In this document: piece after piece, positions 8,300-16,638 of the stretch
Numbering within the stretch: the first letter of the stretch is position 1
Layout of the letters: every line of letters starts with the position of its first letter
DNA from: an uncultured Caulobacteraceae bacterium
Lineage (GTDB): Bacteria; Pseudomonadota; Alphaproteobacteria; Caulobacterales; Caulobacteraceae
Assembly (NCBI GenBank): GCA_903923135.1
Contig: CAIXWN010000062.1
Location: 1-53,050 of the forward strand
DNA: 53,050 bases
Reading direction: 5' to 3'
Translations under genes and position numbers: made by a program
Notes under the pieces: model-generated
What the model was told of the DNA's origin: nothing
What the model saw: only the letters and a program-made list of their open reading frames with translations
The model's database searches: none

Positions 8300-8674
8300 T
8301 CAGGAAACCGGCTGGTCAGCCATGAAGTGGATCAAGGCCCGGTAGTCATCCGTCGTGCAGGAGAAGCATTGCCCCCCCGACGGCATGCCCTTGTAGCCGG
8401 TCACCACGCTCTTCATCAGGGCGGCCATGCCCTTGCGCGCGCGGGGCGCCCAGGTCTCCCGGTCGCCGGCCTGAGGCGCTCCGGTTCCCGGCGCGGCGTG
8501 ACAGGACTTGCAGGCGTGGACGTAGAGGTCGGCCAGCTTCGCGTCGGCCGGGGTCATGGCGGCCGCCCGGGCCGCGATCTGGGCCGGAGACGGCTGCGGA
8601 TTCCGGCCCTGGCACGCCCCCAGGACGAGCGCCAGAGCCAATCCCAGCAGGATCCCTGTGCAGTCTCTGATCAC
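8300..8674 (-). CDS. Lipoprotein c5-type cytochrome
   Basis: 124-aa monoheme cytochrome. A lipoprotein signal ends in LVLGAC (Cys21). Heme attachment is CKSCH at 55-59, the probable axial methionine is Met97 in GYKGMPSGG, and the pair C103/C106 (CFSC) is the extra cysteine motif of cytochrome c5. The likely role is a periplasmic, membrane-tethered electron carrier. The GTG start at 8674 overlaps the stop of the upstream permease (GTGA), so translation is coupled. The flavoprotein gene follows directly and is a plausible redox partner. Confidence 0.85.
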   Translation of the reverse strand: MIRDCTGILLGLALALVLGACQGRNPQPSPAQIAARAAAMTPADAKLADLYVHACKSCHAAPGTGAPQAGDRETWAPRARKGMAALMKSVVTGYKGMPSGGQCFSCTTDDYRALIHFMADQPVS

Positions 8675-10068
8675 CGATCCGTCTCCATCGCCACAGCCGC
8701 GGCCTCGTCCGTGGCGCTGAACCGCGCGCTCGCCGCCAGATAGACAGCCGACGCCACCGCCAGGGAGACCAGCCAGCCCACGTCCACACCCCCCAGCCTC
8801 GCCGCCAGGGGGGCGGTGTAGACGCCCGGCGCCGTGAAGAACGGCAGGCTGGCGAGGAATCCGGCGGCGTAGGCGATCAGGCCCCGCGCGCCCCACGCCC
8901 CATAAACCCCTTTGGGCGTGAACAGGTCGGGAAGGGAATAGCGGCCCCGCCGCAGGAAGAAGTAGTCGATAAGATTGACCGCGCTCCACGGGGCCAGGCC
9001 ATAGAGCAGGATGACCAGAAGGGCGTTGACCCGGTTCACCGCATCCCCGCCGAGCCAGATCGCCGACGCGGTCCAGGCCGCGGCGAGGGCCGCGATCATC
9101 GCCGTCTTCAGTCCCCGCCCTGGCAGGATCGGCCGAATCGAATCGGCCATGGTGAAGGCGGTGAGCATGGCGCTGTAGCCGCTCATGGCGATGGTGGCCA
9201 TCAATCCGCCGATCGAGGCCGCCGCCAGCAGGGAGCCCAGGCCGACCGTCACGGCGTCGCCCGCCAGCCGCAGGGCCACCAGCCCGTCGGTTGCGCCCAT
9301 GCGGGTGGCGAGCCATGCGCCGAGGGCGATCAGCCAGACCGCCGACAGGCCCGAGCCGCCGAACACACTGAGGATGACCGCGCCGCGCCGGGTGCGGCTG
9401 GGCAGATAGCGGGTATAGTCGGAGACATAGGGCGCGGCGGTGATGTTGAAGCTTGCCGCCGAGGCGACCTGGGTGGCGAAGGCCGGCCAGTTGAAACCTC
9501 CCGCCGGCGGCGCGGCCGCTCCGCCGGCGTGACCCAGAACGATCGCCCCGCTCAGCACCACGAACAACGGCAGGCTGATCCAGAACATCACCCGGAACAT
9601 CCGGTGGACCTGATCGTGCCCCCAGATGGCCACGGCCGCGGTGACGAGCGACACGCCGATGGCGGTCACACCGCGGTCGAGTCCCCACAGACCGTGGACG
9701 CCTTCGGCGATCAGGATCACGGCGACGACGTTGTAGCCGACCAGACAGACCATGGTGGCGATCAGCGGCACGATCACGCCCCGATAGCCGAACTGGGCGC
9801 GCGACTGGATCATCTGCGGCAGGCCCAGTTGTGGCCCCTGGGCGGCGTGGAAGGCCTGGAAGGTGGTGCCGATGAGGATCCCGACCGCCCCGGCCAGGGC
9901 TGTATAGCCAAGCGACAGGCCCAGGCTCGGCCCGACAAAGCCGATGGCGATGACGAAGAAATGGAAGTTGCTCAGGAACCAGAACTGGCCCTGGTGGGCC
10001 AGCCGCCCGTGGCGTTCGCCCTCGGGGACGAAATCGATTGACCGGGTCTCGATGCCCAGCGCCGTCAT
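8671..10068 (-). CDS. NCS1-family permease (purine/cytosine permease type)
   Basis: 465-aa integral membrane transporter with about 12 hydrophobic helices. NCS1 hallmarks are present: the N-terminal FWFLSNFHFFVIAIGFVGPS region, YVSDYTRYLP after helix 6 and NLIDYFFLRRGRYSLPDLF after the intracellular loop. NCS1 proteins symport nucleobases, hydantoins, allantoin or thiamine precursors. Nothing here identifies the substrate, and the operon contains no nucleobase enzymes, so another heterocycle is possible. It lies 18 bases after the DUF1254 gene and overlaps the cytochrome gene. Confidence 0.88.
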   Translation of the reverse strand: MTALGIETRSIDFVPEGERHGRLAHQGQFWFLSNFHFFVIAIGFVGPSLGLSLGYTALAGAVGILIGTTFQAFHAAQGPQLGLPQMIQSRAQFGYRGVIVPLIATMVCLVGYNVVAVILIAEGVHGLWGLDRGVTAIGVSLVTAAVAIWGHDQVHRMFRVMFWISLPLFVVLSGAIVLGHAGGAAAPPAGGFNWPAFATQVASAASFNITAAPYVSDYTRYLPSRTRRGAVILSVFGGSGLSAVWLIALGAWLATRMGATDGLVALRLAGDAVTVGLGSLLAAASIGGLMATIAMSGYSAMLTAFTMADSIRPILPGRGLKTAMIAALAAAWTASAIWLGGDAVNRVNALLVILLYGLAPWSAVNLIDYFFLRRGRYSLPDLFTPKGVYGAWGARGLIAYAAGFLASLPFFTAPGVYTAPLAARLGGVDVGWLVSLAVASAVYLAASARFSATDEAAAVAMETDR

Positions 10069-10086
10069 GCCCGTTCGCCCACGCGC

Positions 10087-11337
10087 TCAGGCCCGCGTCA
10101 CAGCCGGCAGGCGATAGGCGCCGTCCAGCAGTTCCCGCCGGGGCAGGTAGGCGCGGAGGAAGAGGGCGAAGGGCCCTTGCGGCGCCGGCAGCCAGTTGCC
10201 GCGCCGCTCCGGACCCGGGTCCGCGTGGCCGATCCAGATGTCCAGAGAGCCGTCCGCATTGGCCTGCAGGCCGGGTGTCCGGTCACCGATGGCGTAACGG
10301 TCCAGGGGATTGTCGGCGAAGAAGAACTGGCCGTCGTCGGTCGCCTCGTAGAGGCTGAGCGACCAGAAGGCGTCCACCGGGATCCGCCCGTCGGCGGCGA
10401 AATGCAGCCGCCAGTCGGTCGCGCCGTCGAACAGCGCCCGGGGCAAATCGCCCTTTGCGCGCATGTACATGGCCTCCGCCGGCGGCAGGGCGCCCAGGCC
10501 GCCCAGGGCCACGCCGGCGCGGTAGAGATAGTCCTCGCCGAAATCGCCGAGCCGGGCGGCGGGGTAGCTCCAGCCGTCGGCGAACCCCGTCGCCTCCAGG
10601 CCGCCGCCCCGCAGAAGTCCTCGGGCCTCTGCCACACCCGCTTCGATGGCCTCCACCTGGGACGGCGATAAACGGGCCGGGTCGAAAGCCGTCAGTCCCA
10701 GCGGCGCCATGGTCTGCAGGGCCGCGCGATCGGTCAGCGGCGGCGGATTGTCGGCCATCAGCCGGGCCACGCTGGCGAAATAGTCGGCCCACGAAGAGCC
10801 GCGCGTCGCGGTGGCGGGGTAGGGGGCGGCCGCCGGGCCCTGCATCGACACGCCGGTCTGCACCGCCCGCGCCGCCGCCAGGTCATGCGGTCCGTCCACC
10901 AGGATCCGCCCCAGCGCCCAGACGTGCCGCGTGGGCGACCGTACGACGTGAGGACCGTCGGCCGCCTCGCAGGGGCCCACCAGGGTGAAGGTCAGGCCGT
11001 CCTGCCCGGTCGTTCTCGTGCCCAGGATCGCGAAGTTGTTGGTGTAGGCGTCCATCAGGGCCAATGAGACATAGCGCTCGCCGGAGGGCGGTAGGGTGAT
11101 GGTCACCGGGCCGCCCGCCAGATCCACCTGGGCCGAGGCGTAGAGGGTGTCGTTGTTGGGCGTGGTCACCGCCCGGGCCCTGTGATCGGCCAGGTTGGGC
11201 GGATGCACGAAGCTGTTCATCGGGGCGCCGACGCCGGTCAGGCGCCTGCGGGTCGTGGCGATCTCGATGAGCGGCAGACCGAACAGCCACGCCGTGCGGG
11301 CCGCCGCCGTCAGCCTTTCCAGTGCGCTTCCGGGCAT
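10087..11337 (-). CDS. DUF1254/DUF1214 domain protein
   Basis: 416-aa protein with the DUF1254 signature (TTPNNDTLYASAQVDLAGGPV; DAYTNNFAILGTRTTGQ) in the first third and DUF1214 (FWSLSLYEATDDGQFF, NPLDRYAIGDRTPG) in the last. No signal peptide is obvious, although many relatives are exported. The biochemical function of the family is not established. GGGAG lies a few bases before the ATG. It sits between the alkylsulfatase and the NCS1 permease in the long minus-strand run. Confidence 0.85.
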   Translation of the reverse strand: MPGSALERLTAAARTAWLFGLPLIEIATTRRRLTGVGAPMNSFVHPPNLADHRARAVTTPNNDTLYASAQVDLAGGPVTITLPPSGERYVSLALMDAYTNNFAILGTRTTGQDGLTFTLVGPCEAADGPHVVRSPTRHVWALGRILVDGPHDLAAARAVQTGVSMQGPAAAPYPATATRGSSWADYFASVARLMADNPPPLTDRAALQTMAPLGLTAFDPARLSPSQVEAIEAGVAEARGLLRGGGLEATGFADGWSYPAARLGDFGEDYLYRAGVALGGLGALPPAEAMYMRAKGDLPRALFDGATDWRLHFAADGRIPVDAFWSLSLYEATDDGQFFFADNPLDRYAIGDRTPGLQANADGSLDIWIGHADPGPERRGNWLPAPQGPFALFLRAYLPRRELLDGAYRLPAVTRA

Positions 11338-11361
11338 GGTCGCTCCCCGCCTCAGGCCGTC

Positions 11362-13305
11362 TTAGCGAGTCACGATCGGAAAGTCCGCGTGGAAGGTGTC
11401 GAGCCAACTCACCAGGCGGTCCACCGCGCCGGCGTCGCCGTCCGCCTTCACAGTCCCTGCGGCGACCGCCGCCTTCACAGACGCGCCGGTGAACAGGGCC
11501 TGGATGAAGGCCGAGCGCGGGAGTGTGAGGCTGGCGTCGACCGGGCCGGGCGCGGCGATCGGTTCGGCGATCAGGACGTCGTTGCGCACACGGACATAGA
11601 ACCGTTCGCCCCGCTCCGGGAAGGAGAGGGCGAGGCCGAGCGTGGCGCCCTTCACCTTGTCCGGGTTCAGCCGGACCCCCACCAGTTCGAACAGCATGCG
11701 GCTTGGCATGTTGCGGATCAGGTCCAGCGCCGCCGTCCCGGGGCCGCTGCGCACCACCCCGCGAAGTTCCATGGCGGCGGTGAGATACTCGTTTCGGAAC
11801 AGCGAGTTCTCCGAACGATAGGCGAGCTGGTCGTAGACCCCGGCCAGGGCCTCCCGGGCGGCGGTGTTTGTGGAGTCGGCCAGCACGACCCGGTTGAGCA
11901 GGGTGGCCGCCCAGGCGTCGTCGCCCTTGCCGGCGGCGGTCCGGGCCAGGGCGATGACGCGCGCCGCGCCGCCCATGGCCTCCACATAGCGCGCGCTCTC
12001 CTGCGCCGGCTCCAGCGGGGCCAGATTGACCGGGTTGGCGTCATACCAGCCCATATACCGTTGATAGACAGCCCGGGCGTTGAAGCTCATCGAGCCGTAG
12101 AAGCCCCGGTTGTACCAGTCCTTCGCCAGGGTGGCGGGCAGGGCGATGCGGTCGCCGATCTCCGGCCCGGTGAGGCCCTCGTTCATCATTCGCACCGACT
12201 GGTCGTGCAAATATTCATAGGCGTCGCGGTGATCCTCGAGAAACGCCACCGCCGCCGCATGGCCGAAGCGGGGCCAGCCATGGCTGGTGAACATGACGTC
12301 GGTCCGGTCGCCGAACAGGCGGATGGACTCTGTCAGATCGTCCGCCCAGGCCTTGGCGTCGCGCACCAGGGCGCCGCGGGGGGTCAGCACATTGTGCATC
12401 GAGACGTTGGCGTTCTCGGCCATGCACAGCGCGCGCAGATCGGGGAGAAAGATGTTCATCTCCGCCGGCGCCTCGGCGCCGGGCGTCATCTGGAACTCCA
12501 GCTTCACCCCGTCCACCATTATCGTCTCGCCCGTGTGGTCGATCGTCACCGTCGGGGGAATCAGGCTGAGGCTGCCTTTGGAGACCGCCTGGCCGATGCC
12601 GCTGGTCACCTGGCCGTCGGGGCCCGGCGGCAGGAAGAAGCCGAACTGGTAGACGGCGCGGCGGCTCATCGCCACGCCCGCCAGGACGTTCTCGCTGACG
12701 GCCTCCTCCAGGAAGCCTTTCGGGGCGATCACCTTCACCTTGCCGGAGTCCACGTCGGCCTGGCTCACCAGGCCGCGGGCGCCGCCGAAGTGGTCGGAGT
12801 GGCTGTGGGTGTAGAGGATCGCCACCACGGGCCGGGCGCCCAGGGTCTCGTTCACCAGATCCAGGGCCGCGCGGACCGTCTCGGTGCTGGTCAGGGTGTC
12901 GATGACGATCCAGCCGCTGTCGCCCTGGATGAAGGTGGCGTTGGCGATGTCGAAGCCGCGCACCTGCCAGATGCGGTCGGCGACCTTGAACAGACCATGT
13001 TTCGACAGCAGCTGCGCCTGTCGCCAAAGCCCCGCATTCACCGTCGGCGGGGCGTCGCCAGCCAGAAAGTCATAGGCTGACAGGTCCCAGGCGACGCCGC
13101 CGCCGGCCCGCAGAATTCTGGGGTCCGTCCGGGTGGCGACAAACCCGCGGCTGGCGAAGTCGAAGTCCTGGCGGTCGGCGAGGGGCAGGGTCTTCCGGGC
13201 CTGCGCCTGGGCCGCCAGGGTTGTCGCCGAGGGCGGATCTCCCGCCAGCGCCGGGGTCGCGGAGGCCAGCGCCAGAATCCAGGCCCGGGTGCGCCAGGAC
13301 CTCAT
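11362..13305 (-). CDS. Alkylsulfatase, SdsA1-type metallo-beta-lactamase hydrolase
   Basis: 647-aa class III (metallo-beta-lactamase-fold) alkylsulfatase that cleaves primary alkyl sulfates such as SDS to alcohol and sulfate. An N-terminal signal (MRSWRTRAWILALASATPALAG) implies periplasmic or secreted action. The dinuclear-zinc motif T-H167-S-H169-S-D171-H172 is intact. The second acidic region (MTPGAEAPAEMNIFLPD) with AENANVSMHNVL matches SdsA1/BDS1 enzymes. The C-terminal 130 residues have the SCP2-like domain typical of the family. GGAGA lies upstream of the ATG. It is preceded in the operon by a formylglycine-generating enzyme, which this zinc enzyme does not itself need. Confidence 0.92.
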   Translation of the reverse strand: MRSWRTRAWILALASATPALAGDPPSATTLAAQAQARKTLPLADRQDFDFASRGFVATRTDPRILRAGGGVAWDLSAYDFLAGDAPPTVNAGLWRQAQLLSKHGLFKVADRIWQVRGFDIANATFIQGDSGWIVIDTLTSTETVRAALDLVNETLGARPVVAILYTHSHSDHFGGARGLVSQADVDSGKVKVIAPKGFLEEAVSENVLAGVAMSRRAVYQFGFFLPPGPDGQVTSGIGQAVSKGSLSLIPPTVTIDHTGETIMVDGVKLEFQMTPGAEAPAEMNIFLPDLRALCMAENANVSMHNVLTPRGALVRDAKAWADDLTESIRLFGDRTDVMFTSHGWPRFGHAAAVAFLEDHRDAYEYLHDQSVRMMNEGLTGPEIGDRIALPATLAKDWYNRGFYGSMSFNARAVYQRYMGWYDANPVNLAPLEPAQESARYVEAMGGAARVIALARTAAGKGDDAWAATLLNRVVLADSTNTAAREALAGVYDQLAYRSENSLFRNEYLTAAMELRGVVRSGPGTAALDLIRNMPSRMLFELVGVRLNPDKVKGATLGLALSFPERGERFYVRVRNDVLIAEPIAAPGPVDASLTLPRSAFIQALFTGASVKAAVAAGTVKADGDAGAVDRLVSWLDTFHADFPIVTR

Positions 13306-13356
13306 CGATTTCTCCCCGTATTGCTTTTCAGGCGCCTTAGCCCCGTCACGCGCCGC

Positions 13357-13689
13357 TCACAATGCCGCGTTCAGAGGTCCCGACCGGTAGGCTTCGATTC
13401 GGTCGGCCGCGCCACGCCACGCGCCCAGACCCAGGGTGGCGAAGATCAGCGCCGCCAGCAGCGCCGGCGCCCACCCCCGCAAGACCCTCGCACCAGCGCC
13501 CATCGACAGGGCCACGAGCAGCAGGCCCGGAGCAATCAGCCAGTGGCGGGCGAACCCGTCGAGGGCCCCCTCGCCGCCGAACAGCACCCAGTCTCCCAGC
13601 ATCCAGCCGGTCGGGTAGGCCGCGGCGACCCCCAGAGCCAGGGCCAGGGCGCCGATCGTCCGGCGACGCTGCGGCGGGTCAGCCGGCAT
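13357..13689 (-). CDS. Small membrane protein of unknown function
   Basis: 110-aa protein with three hydrophobic segments (about 11-35, 48-65, 70-92) and a basic N-terminus (MPADPPQRRR). I do not recognise the family. The ATG at 13689 overlaps the stop of the FGE-like gene by 11 bases, so it is probably translated together with it and could be a membrane partner of that enzyme or of the alkylsulfatase downstream. Confidence 0.6.
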   Translation of the reverse strand: MPADPPQRRRTIGALALALGVAAAYPTGWMLGDWVLFGGEGALDGFARHWLIAPGLLLVALSMGAGARVLRGWAPALLAALIFATLGLGAWRGAADRIEAYRSGPLNAAL

Positions 13690-14749
13690 GGCGGATGACG
13701 CCGTCCGGCCCCGCGCGCAGCACGGTGCGAAAGCCAATGTGGTTCTCGCCGGTGTCGGTCGGTCCCGCCTCGCGCGCCGCGGGGCGATAGCGGAAACAAT
13801 AATCCGGCGAGCAGAGGAACGATCCGCCCTTGATCACATGCCGTCTCGGCCCCGGATCCCCCGGCGCCGCGGCAGGATCCGGGCCACGGGGATTGTCGCG
13901 GTCGTCCAGGTCGAGGTTGGAGCGATACCCGTCCTTCGTCCACTGCCAGACGTCACCGGCCATGTCGTAGAGGCCAAAACCGTTGGCCGGGAAGCAGCCC
14001 ACCGGGGAGGCCTGGGCCCTGTAGCCGTCGTCGGCAGTGTCCAGGCTGGGAAAGACGCCCTGCCAGACATTGGCCTGGGGATGTTTCGGATCGAAGCCGT
14101 CGTCGCCCCAGACGAAGCGTGTCGGTCCGCGTCCGCCCTGGGCCGCATATTCCCACTCCGCCTCCGTGGGCAGGTCGCGACCCAGCCACCGCGCGTAGGC
14201 CATGGCGTCGGCCCAGGCGACCTGCACCACGGGCAGGGCGTCCTGTCCCGCGATGGAGCTGCCGGGCCCCGCCGGGTGTCGCCAGTCCGCGCCGGCGACC
14301 ACCCGCCACCACTGGCCAGGGTCCGGTCCGGCCGGCCGGTCAGCGCCGACGAAGACGATGGCCGAGGGCTTCAGCTGCTCGCCCTTCAGGCCCGGATAGG
14401 CCCTCGGATCCAGGGGGCGCTCGGCCAGGGTGACATAGCCCGTGGCCTTCACGAAGCGGGCGAAGTCGGCGTTGGTCACGTCCGTGCGGTCGATCCAGAA
14501 GCCGTTGACCCGCGTCGGCCTTGGAGGCCCTTCTTCGGCGCGCATTGGCCGTGCGCCCATCTGGAAGAGACCGCCTCTGAGCCAGACCATGCCGGCGGTG
14601 GAGCCGCCGGGTTCGGGCGCCGCGCGGTCCTTCAGGCAGATCGACGGGGCGGCCGGGGCGGCCGTCCGTTCCGTCTCGCGCCCGCCGGGTCGCCCGCAGG
14701 CGGCGATGGCGAACAGGGCGAGTGCGGCGAACAGGCGAGGAAGCGGCAT
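13679..14749 (-). CDS. Formylglycine-generating enzyme (SUMF1 family), predicted lipoprotein
   Basis: 356-aa FGE-sulfatase domain protein. True FGEs oxidise the cysteine of the C-x-P-S-R motif in type I sulfatases to formylglycine. Both copper-binding catalytic cysteines are present, Cys313 and Cys318 in KGGSFLCSPDYCFRYRPAAR; most non-catalytic relatives lack them. GGLFQMG, TEAEWEYAA and NGFGLYDMAGDVWQW are family landmarks. The N-terminus looks like a lipoprotein signal (AIAAC, Cys18), placing the enzyme outside the cytoplasm, unlike actinobacterial FGEs. The matching substrate may be the sulfatase at 28293-29972. GGGAG precedes the ATG, and a small membrane-protein gene overlaps the 3' end. 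Confidence 0.88.
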   Translation of the reverse strand: MPLPRLFAALALFAIAACGRPGGRETERTAAPAAPSICLKDRAAPEPGGSTAGMVWLRGGLFQMGARPMRAEEGPPRPTRVNGFWIDRTDVTNADFARFVKATGYVTLAERPLDPRAYPGLKGEQLKPSAIVFVGADRPAGPDPGQWWRVVAGADWRHPAGPGSSIAGQDALPVVQVAWADAMAYARWLGRDLPTEAEWEYAAQGGRGPTRFVWGDDGFDPKHPQANVWQGVFPSLDTADDGYRAQASPVGCFPANGFGLYDMAGDVWQWTKDGYRSNLDLDDRDNPRGPDPAAAPGDPGPRRHVIKGGSFLCSPDYCFRYRPAAREAGPTDTGENHIGFRTVLRAGPDGVIRHAG

Positions 14750-14758
14750 GGCTCCCGC

Positions 14759-15196
14759 CTATACGCCCCGGCGCGGTCGCAACGACAGGACCAGGAAGAC
14801 GATCGACAGAGGGACGGCGACGAGGCTGGCGAAGTGTTCGGGCGGGTGGCGTCCGCCGCCGGGCGGCAGGAGCACCCAGCCGTCCAGAGCCATCAGTCCA
14901 CGCTCCAGGATCATCAGCAGCAGGAAGAAGGGGACCAGCGGCCGATAGCGCCAGGCGACCATGGCCATGGCCGCGCCATAGGCCAGCTGGGTCGCCCCCT
15001 CCCAGGCGAAAACGCCGCGAACCAGCTCGGCCCGGTCACCCATGTCCAGATGGGCGATCACCCCCGCTCCGCCATCGGGCAGGAAACTGTGGATCAGCCC
15101 CGGCAGGATCGTCAGGACGCTGACCAGTCCGAGAAACGCCACGGCGGCGTTCGAACCCCTGTAGTGAGCATTGGTCGAGGGCGGGATCAGGCTCAT
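14759..15196 (-). CDS. Small integral membrane protein of unknown function
   Basis: 145-aa protein with about four hydrophobic helices (VAFLGLVSVLTILPGLIHSF near the N-terminus, then three more). No family is recognised with confidence; it resembles short DoxX/DUF4345-like membrane proteins only in general shape. The ATG at 15196 lies 10 bases after the upstream stop, and the next gene (FGE-like) begins 9 bases downstream, so it is an operon member. Confidence 0.6.
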   Translation of the reverse strand: MSLIPPSTNAHYRGSNAAVAFLGLVSVLTILPGLIHSFLPDGGAGVIAHLDMGDRAELVRGVFAWEGATQLAYGAAMAMVAWRYRPLVPFFLLLMILERGLMALDGWVLLPPGGGRHPPEHFASLVAVPLSIVFLVLSLRPRRGV

Positions 15197-15206
15197 GGCG
15201 GCGGCG

Positions 15207-16205
15207 TCAGCCCGCAAGGCGCGAGAGAAAGATCGCGGCGATCCGTGCGCCGTGGGTCTCCTGCAGGAAATGGCGGGCGTCCGGCAGCAGATCGAACGTC
15301 GCCTGGGGATAGAGCGAGGCCCATTGTCGCCCCCAGGCCTCGGTGAACACCGCATCCGCTCCGCCCCAGATGAAGTGGACGGGTTTGGCCCAGGCCTTCA
15401 GCGTCTCGAAATTCCGGGCCTGATCCTCCGCCGCGCCGGCCAGCGGGTCATGGAACGGCAGGCTCAGCGGAAAGCGTCTGGGGCCGGCCAGGCCGGGGCT
15501 TCCCAGTCCCGCGAAGGGCGCGTCATAGCCGCGACGAACGCCGTCAGCGTCTTCCGACACCTCGGGATAGCGGCCTTCGTTGATGATGGCGAACAGATCC
15601 TTCGGCTGGATGTAGCCGTTCGACAGCAGCATGAACCAGCCGACGGAGAGTTTGTCGGGAATGCTGGCCTCGAAAAGACCGCCGGCCTGCCACTGCTGGT
15701 TCCACTGGCGTAGCGCCGGCGTGTAGTCGTAGCCGTCGTGATGCAGCCAGGTGTTCATGATCACCAGCCGCGCGAAACGATCCGGATTCTCCGCCGCCTG
15801 CGCCAGGCCGATCGGCCCGCCCCAGTCCTGACAGAACAGGGTGACCCCGCTCAGGTCCAGATGGTCGATCAGGGCCCGGTGCGCGGCCGTATGGCGGGCG
15901 ATGGAATACCAGGCCGGGTCGGCAGGTTTGTCCGATCGCCCGAAGCCCAGGTGATCGGCGGCGATGCAGCGCCAACCGGCCGAGGTCAGGCCCGAGACGA
16001 TATGGCGGTTCAGGAAACTCCAGGTCGGCATGCCATGCATCAGCAGGGCGACGGGGCCATCGCGGGGTCCCTCGTCGATGTAGTGCAGGCGCAGGCCCTC
16101 GACGGTCAGATAGCGGGGGGCGAAGGTGAAGCCCCGCAGATCCTCGAAGGCTGTCTCGGCCGTCCGCAGGAAGGTGACGCCGTCGCGGGTGGTCTGAAGG
16201 CTCAT
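15207..16205 (-). CDS. Haloalkane-dehalogenase-like alpha/beta hydrolase
   Basis: 332-aa alpha/beta hydrolase related to haloalkane dehalogenases. Catalytic residues are visible: nucleophile Asp127 with halide-type Trp128 (CQDWGG), general acid Asp284 (WGGAD) and His312 (ARHFLQE). The oxyanion-hole motif is HGMPTW instead of HGEPTW or HGNPTS: Met59 replaces the Glu/Asn that helps bind halide. Dehalogenase activity is therefore uncertain, and an epoxide or other ester-type hydrolase is possible. It is the third gene of the operon and resembles the first (16635-17555), suggesting an old duplication with divergence. Confidence 0.75.
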   Translation of the reverse strand: MSLQTTRDGVTFLRTAETAFEDLRGFTFAPRYLTVEGLRLHYIDEGPRDGPVALLMHGMPTWSFLNRHIVSGLTSAGWRCIAADHLGFGRSDKPADPAWYSIARHTAAHRALIDHLDLSGVTLFCQDWGGPIGLAQAAENPDRFARLVIMNTWLHHDGYDYTPALRQWNQQWQAGGLFEASIPDKLSVGWFMLLSNGYIQPKDLFAIINEGRYPEVSEDADGVRRGYDAPFAGLGSPGLAGPRRFPLSLPFHDPLAGAAEDQARNFETLKAWAKPVHFIWGGADAVFTEAWGRQWASLYPQATFDLLPDARHFLQETHGARIAAIFLSRLAG

Positions 16206-16227
16206 GGCGGGACTGTCCGAGCGGGGA

Positions 16228-16638
16228 TCAGTCCCGCGGCTTGGTGCGGATGTTCAGCTGCCCGGCGAGCCCGGCGGTGCGATGGTGCTCGATGGCGTGC
16301 ATTTCGGGCGAGCCCGCCATCTTCCGGAAGGCCTCCAGCGAAGGATACTCCGCCAGGGCGACCATGTCCCAGAGTTCGTCGACCTCGCCCAGCAGGATGC
16401 CCGTGACCGCGCCGGTGAAGCGGATCCTGCCGCCCAGGGCGACCACCAGCTTGGAGACCTCGGCGCCGTAGCGCTCATAGGCCTCGCGCCCCGTGATGTG
16501 GGCGTCCGAGCCGTCGGCGTATTCGGCTTTTTCCTTGAATTTCAGAAGGTTGACCATGACGAACGGGCCATCCTCGGGTGAGCCGAAGAAGGAGACGATC
16601 TGGTCGGACGGCGGATAGACCGCGTTGACGACGTTCAT
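16228..16638 (-). CDS. DUF1330-like protein
   Basis: 136-aa ferredoxin-like (dimeric alpha-beta barrel) protein with the DUF1330 pattern: [16 protein letters not shown], then [22 protein letters not shown] and [19 protein letters not shown] near the C-terminus. The molecular function of the family is unsettled. Its start overlaps the stop of the dehalogenase by ATGA, so the two are translationally coupled, which suggests a shared pathway. Confidence 0.8.
   Translation of the reverse strand: MNVVNAVYPPSDQIVSFFGSPEDGPFVMVNLLKFKEKAEYADGSDAHITGREAYERYGAEVSKLVVALGGRIRFTGAVTGILLGEVDELWDMVALAEYPSLEAFRKMAGSPEMHAIEHHRTAGLAGQLNIRTKPRD

Noticed and set aside
11182-13080. 632-aa plus-strand open frame opposite the alkylsulfatase and DUF1254 genes
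   Set aside because: Antisense to clear enzymes with intact active sites; no domain of its own.
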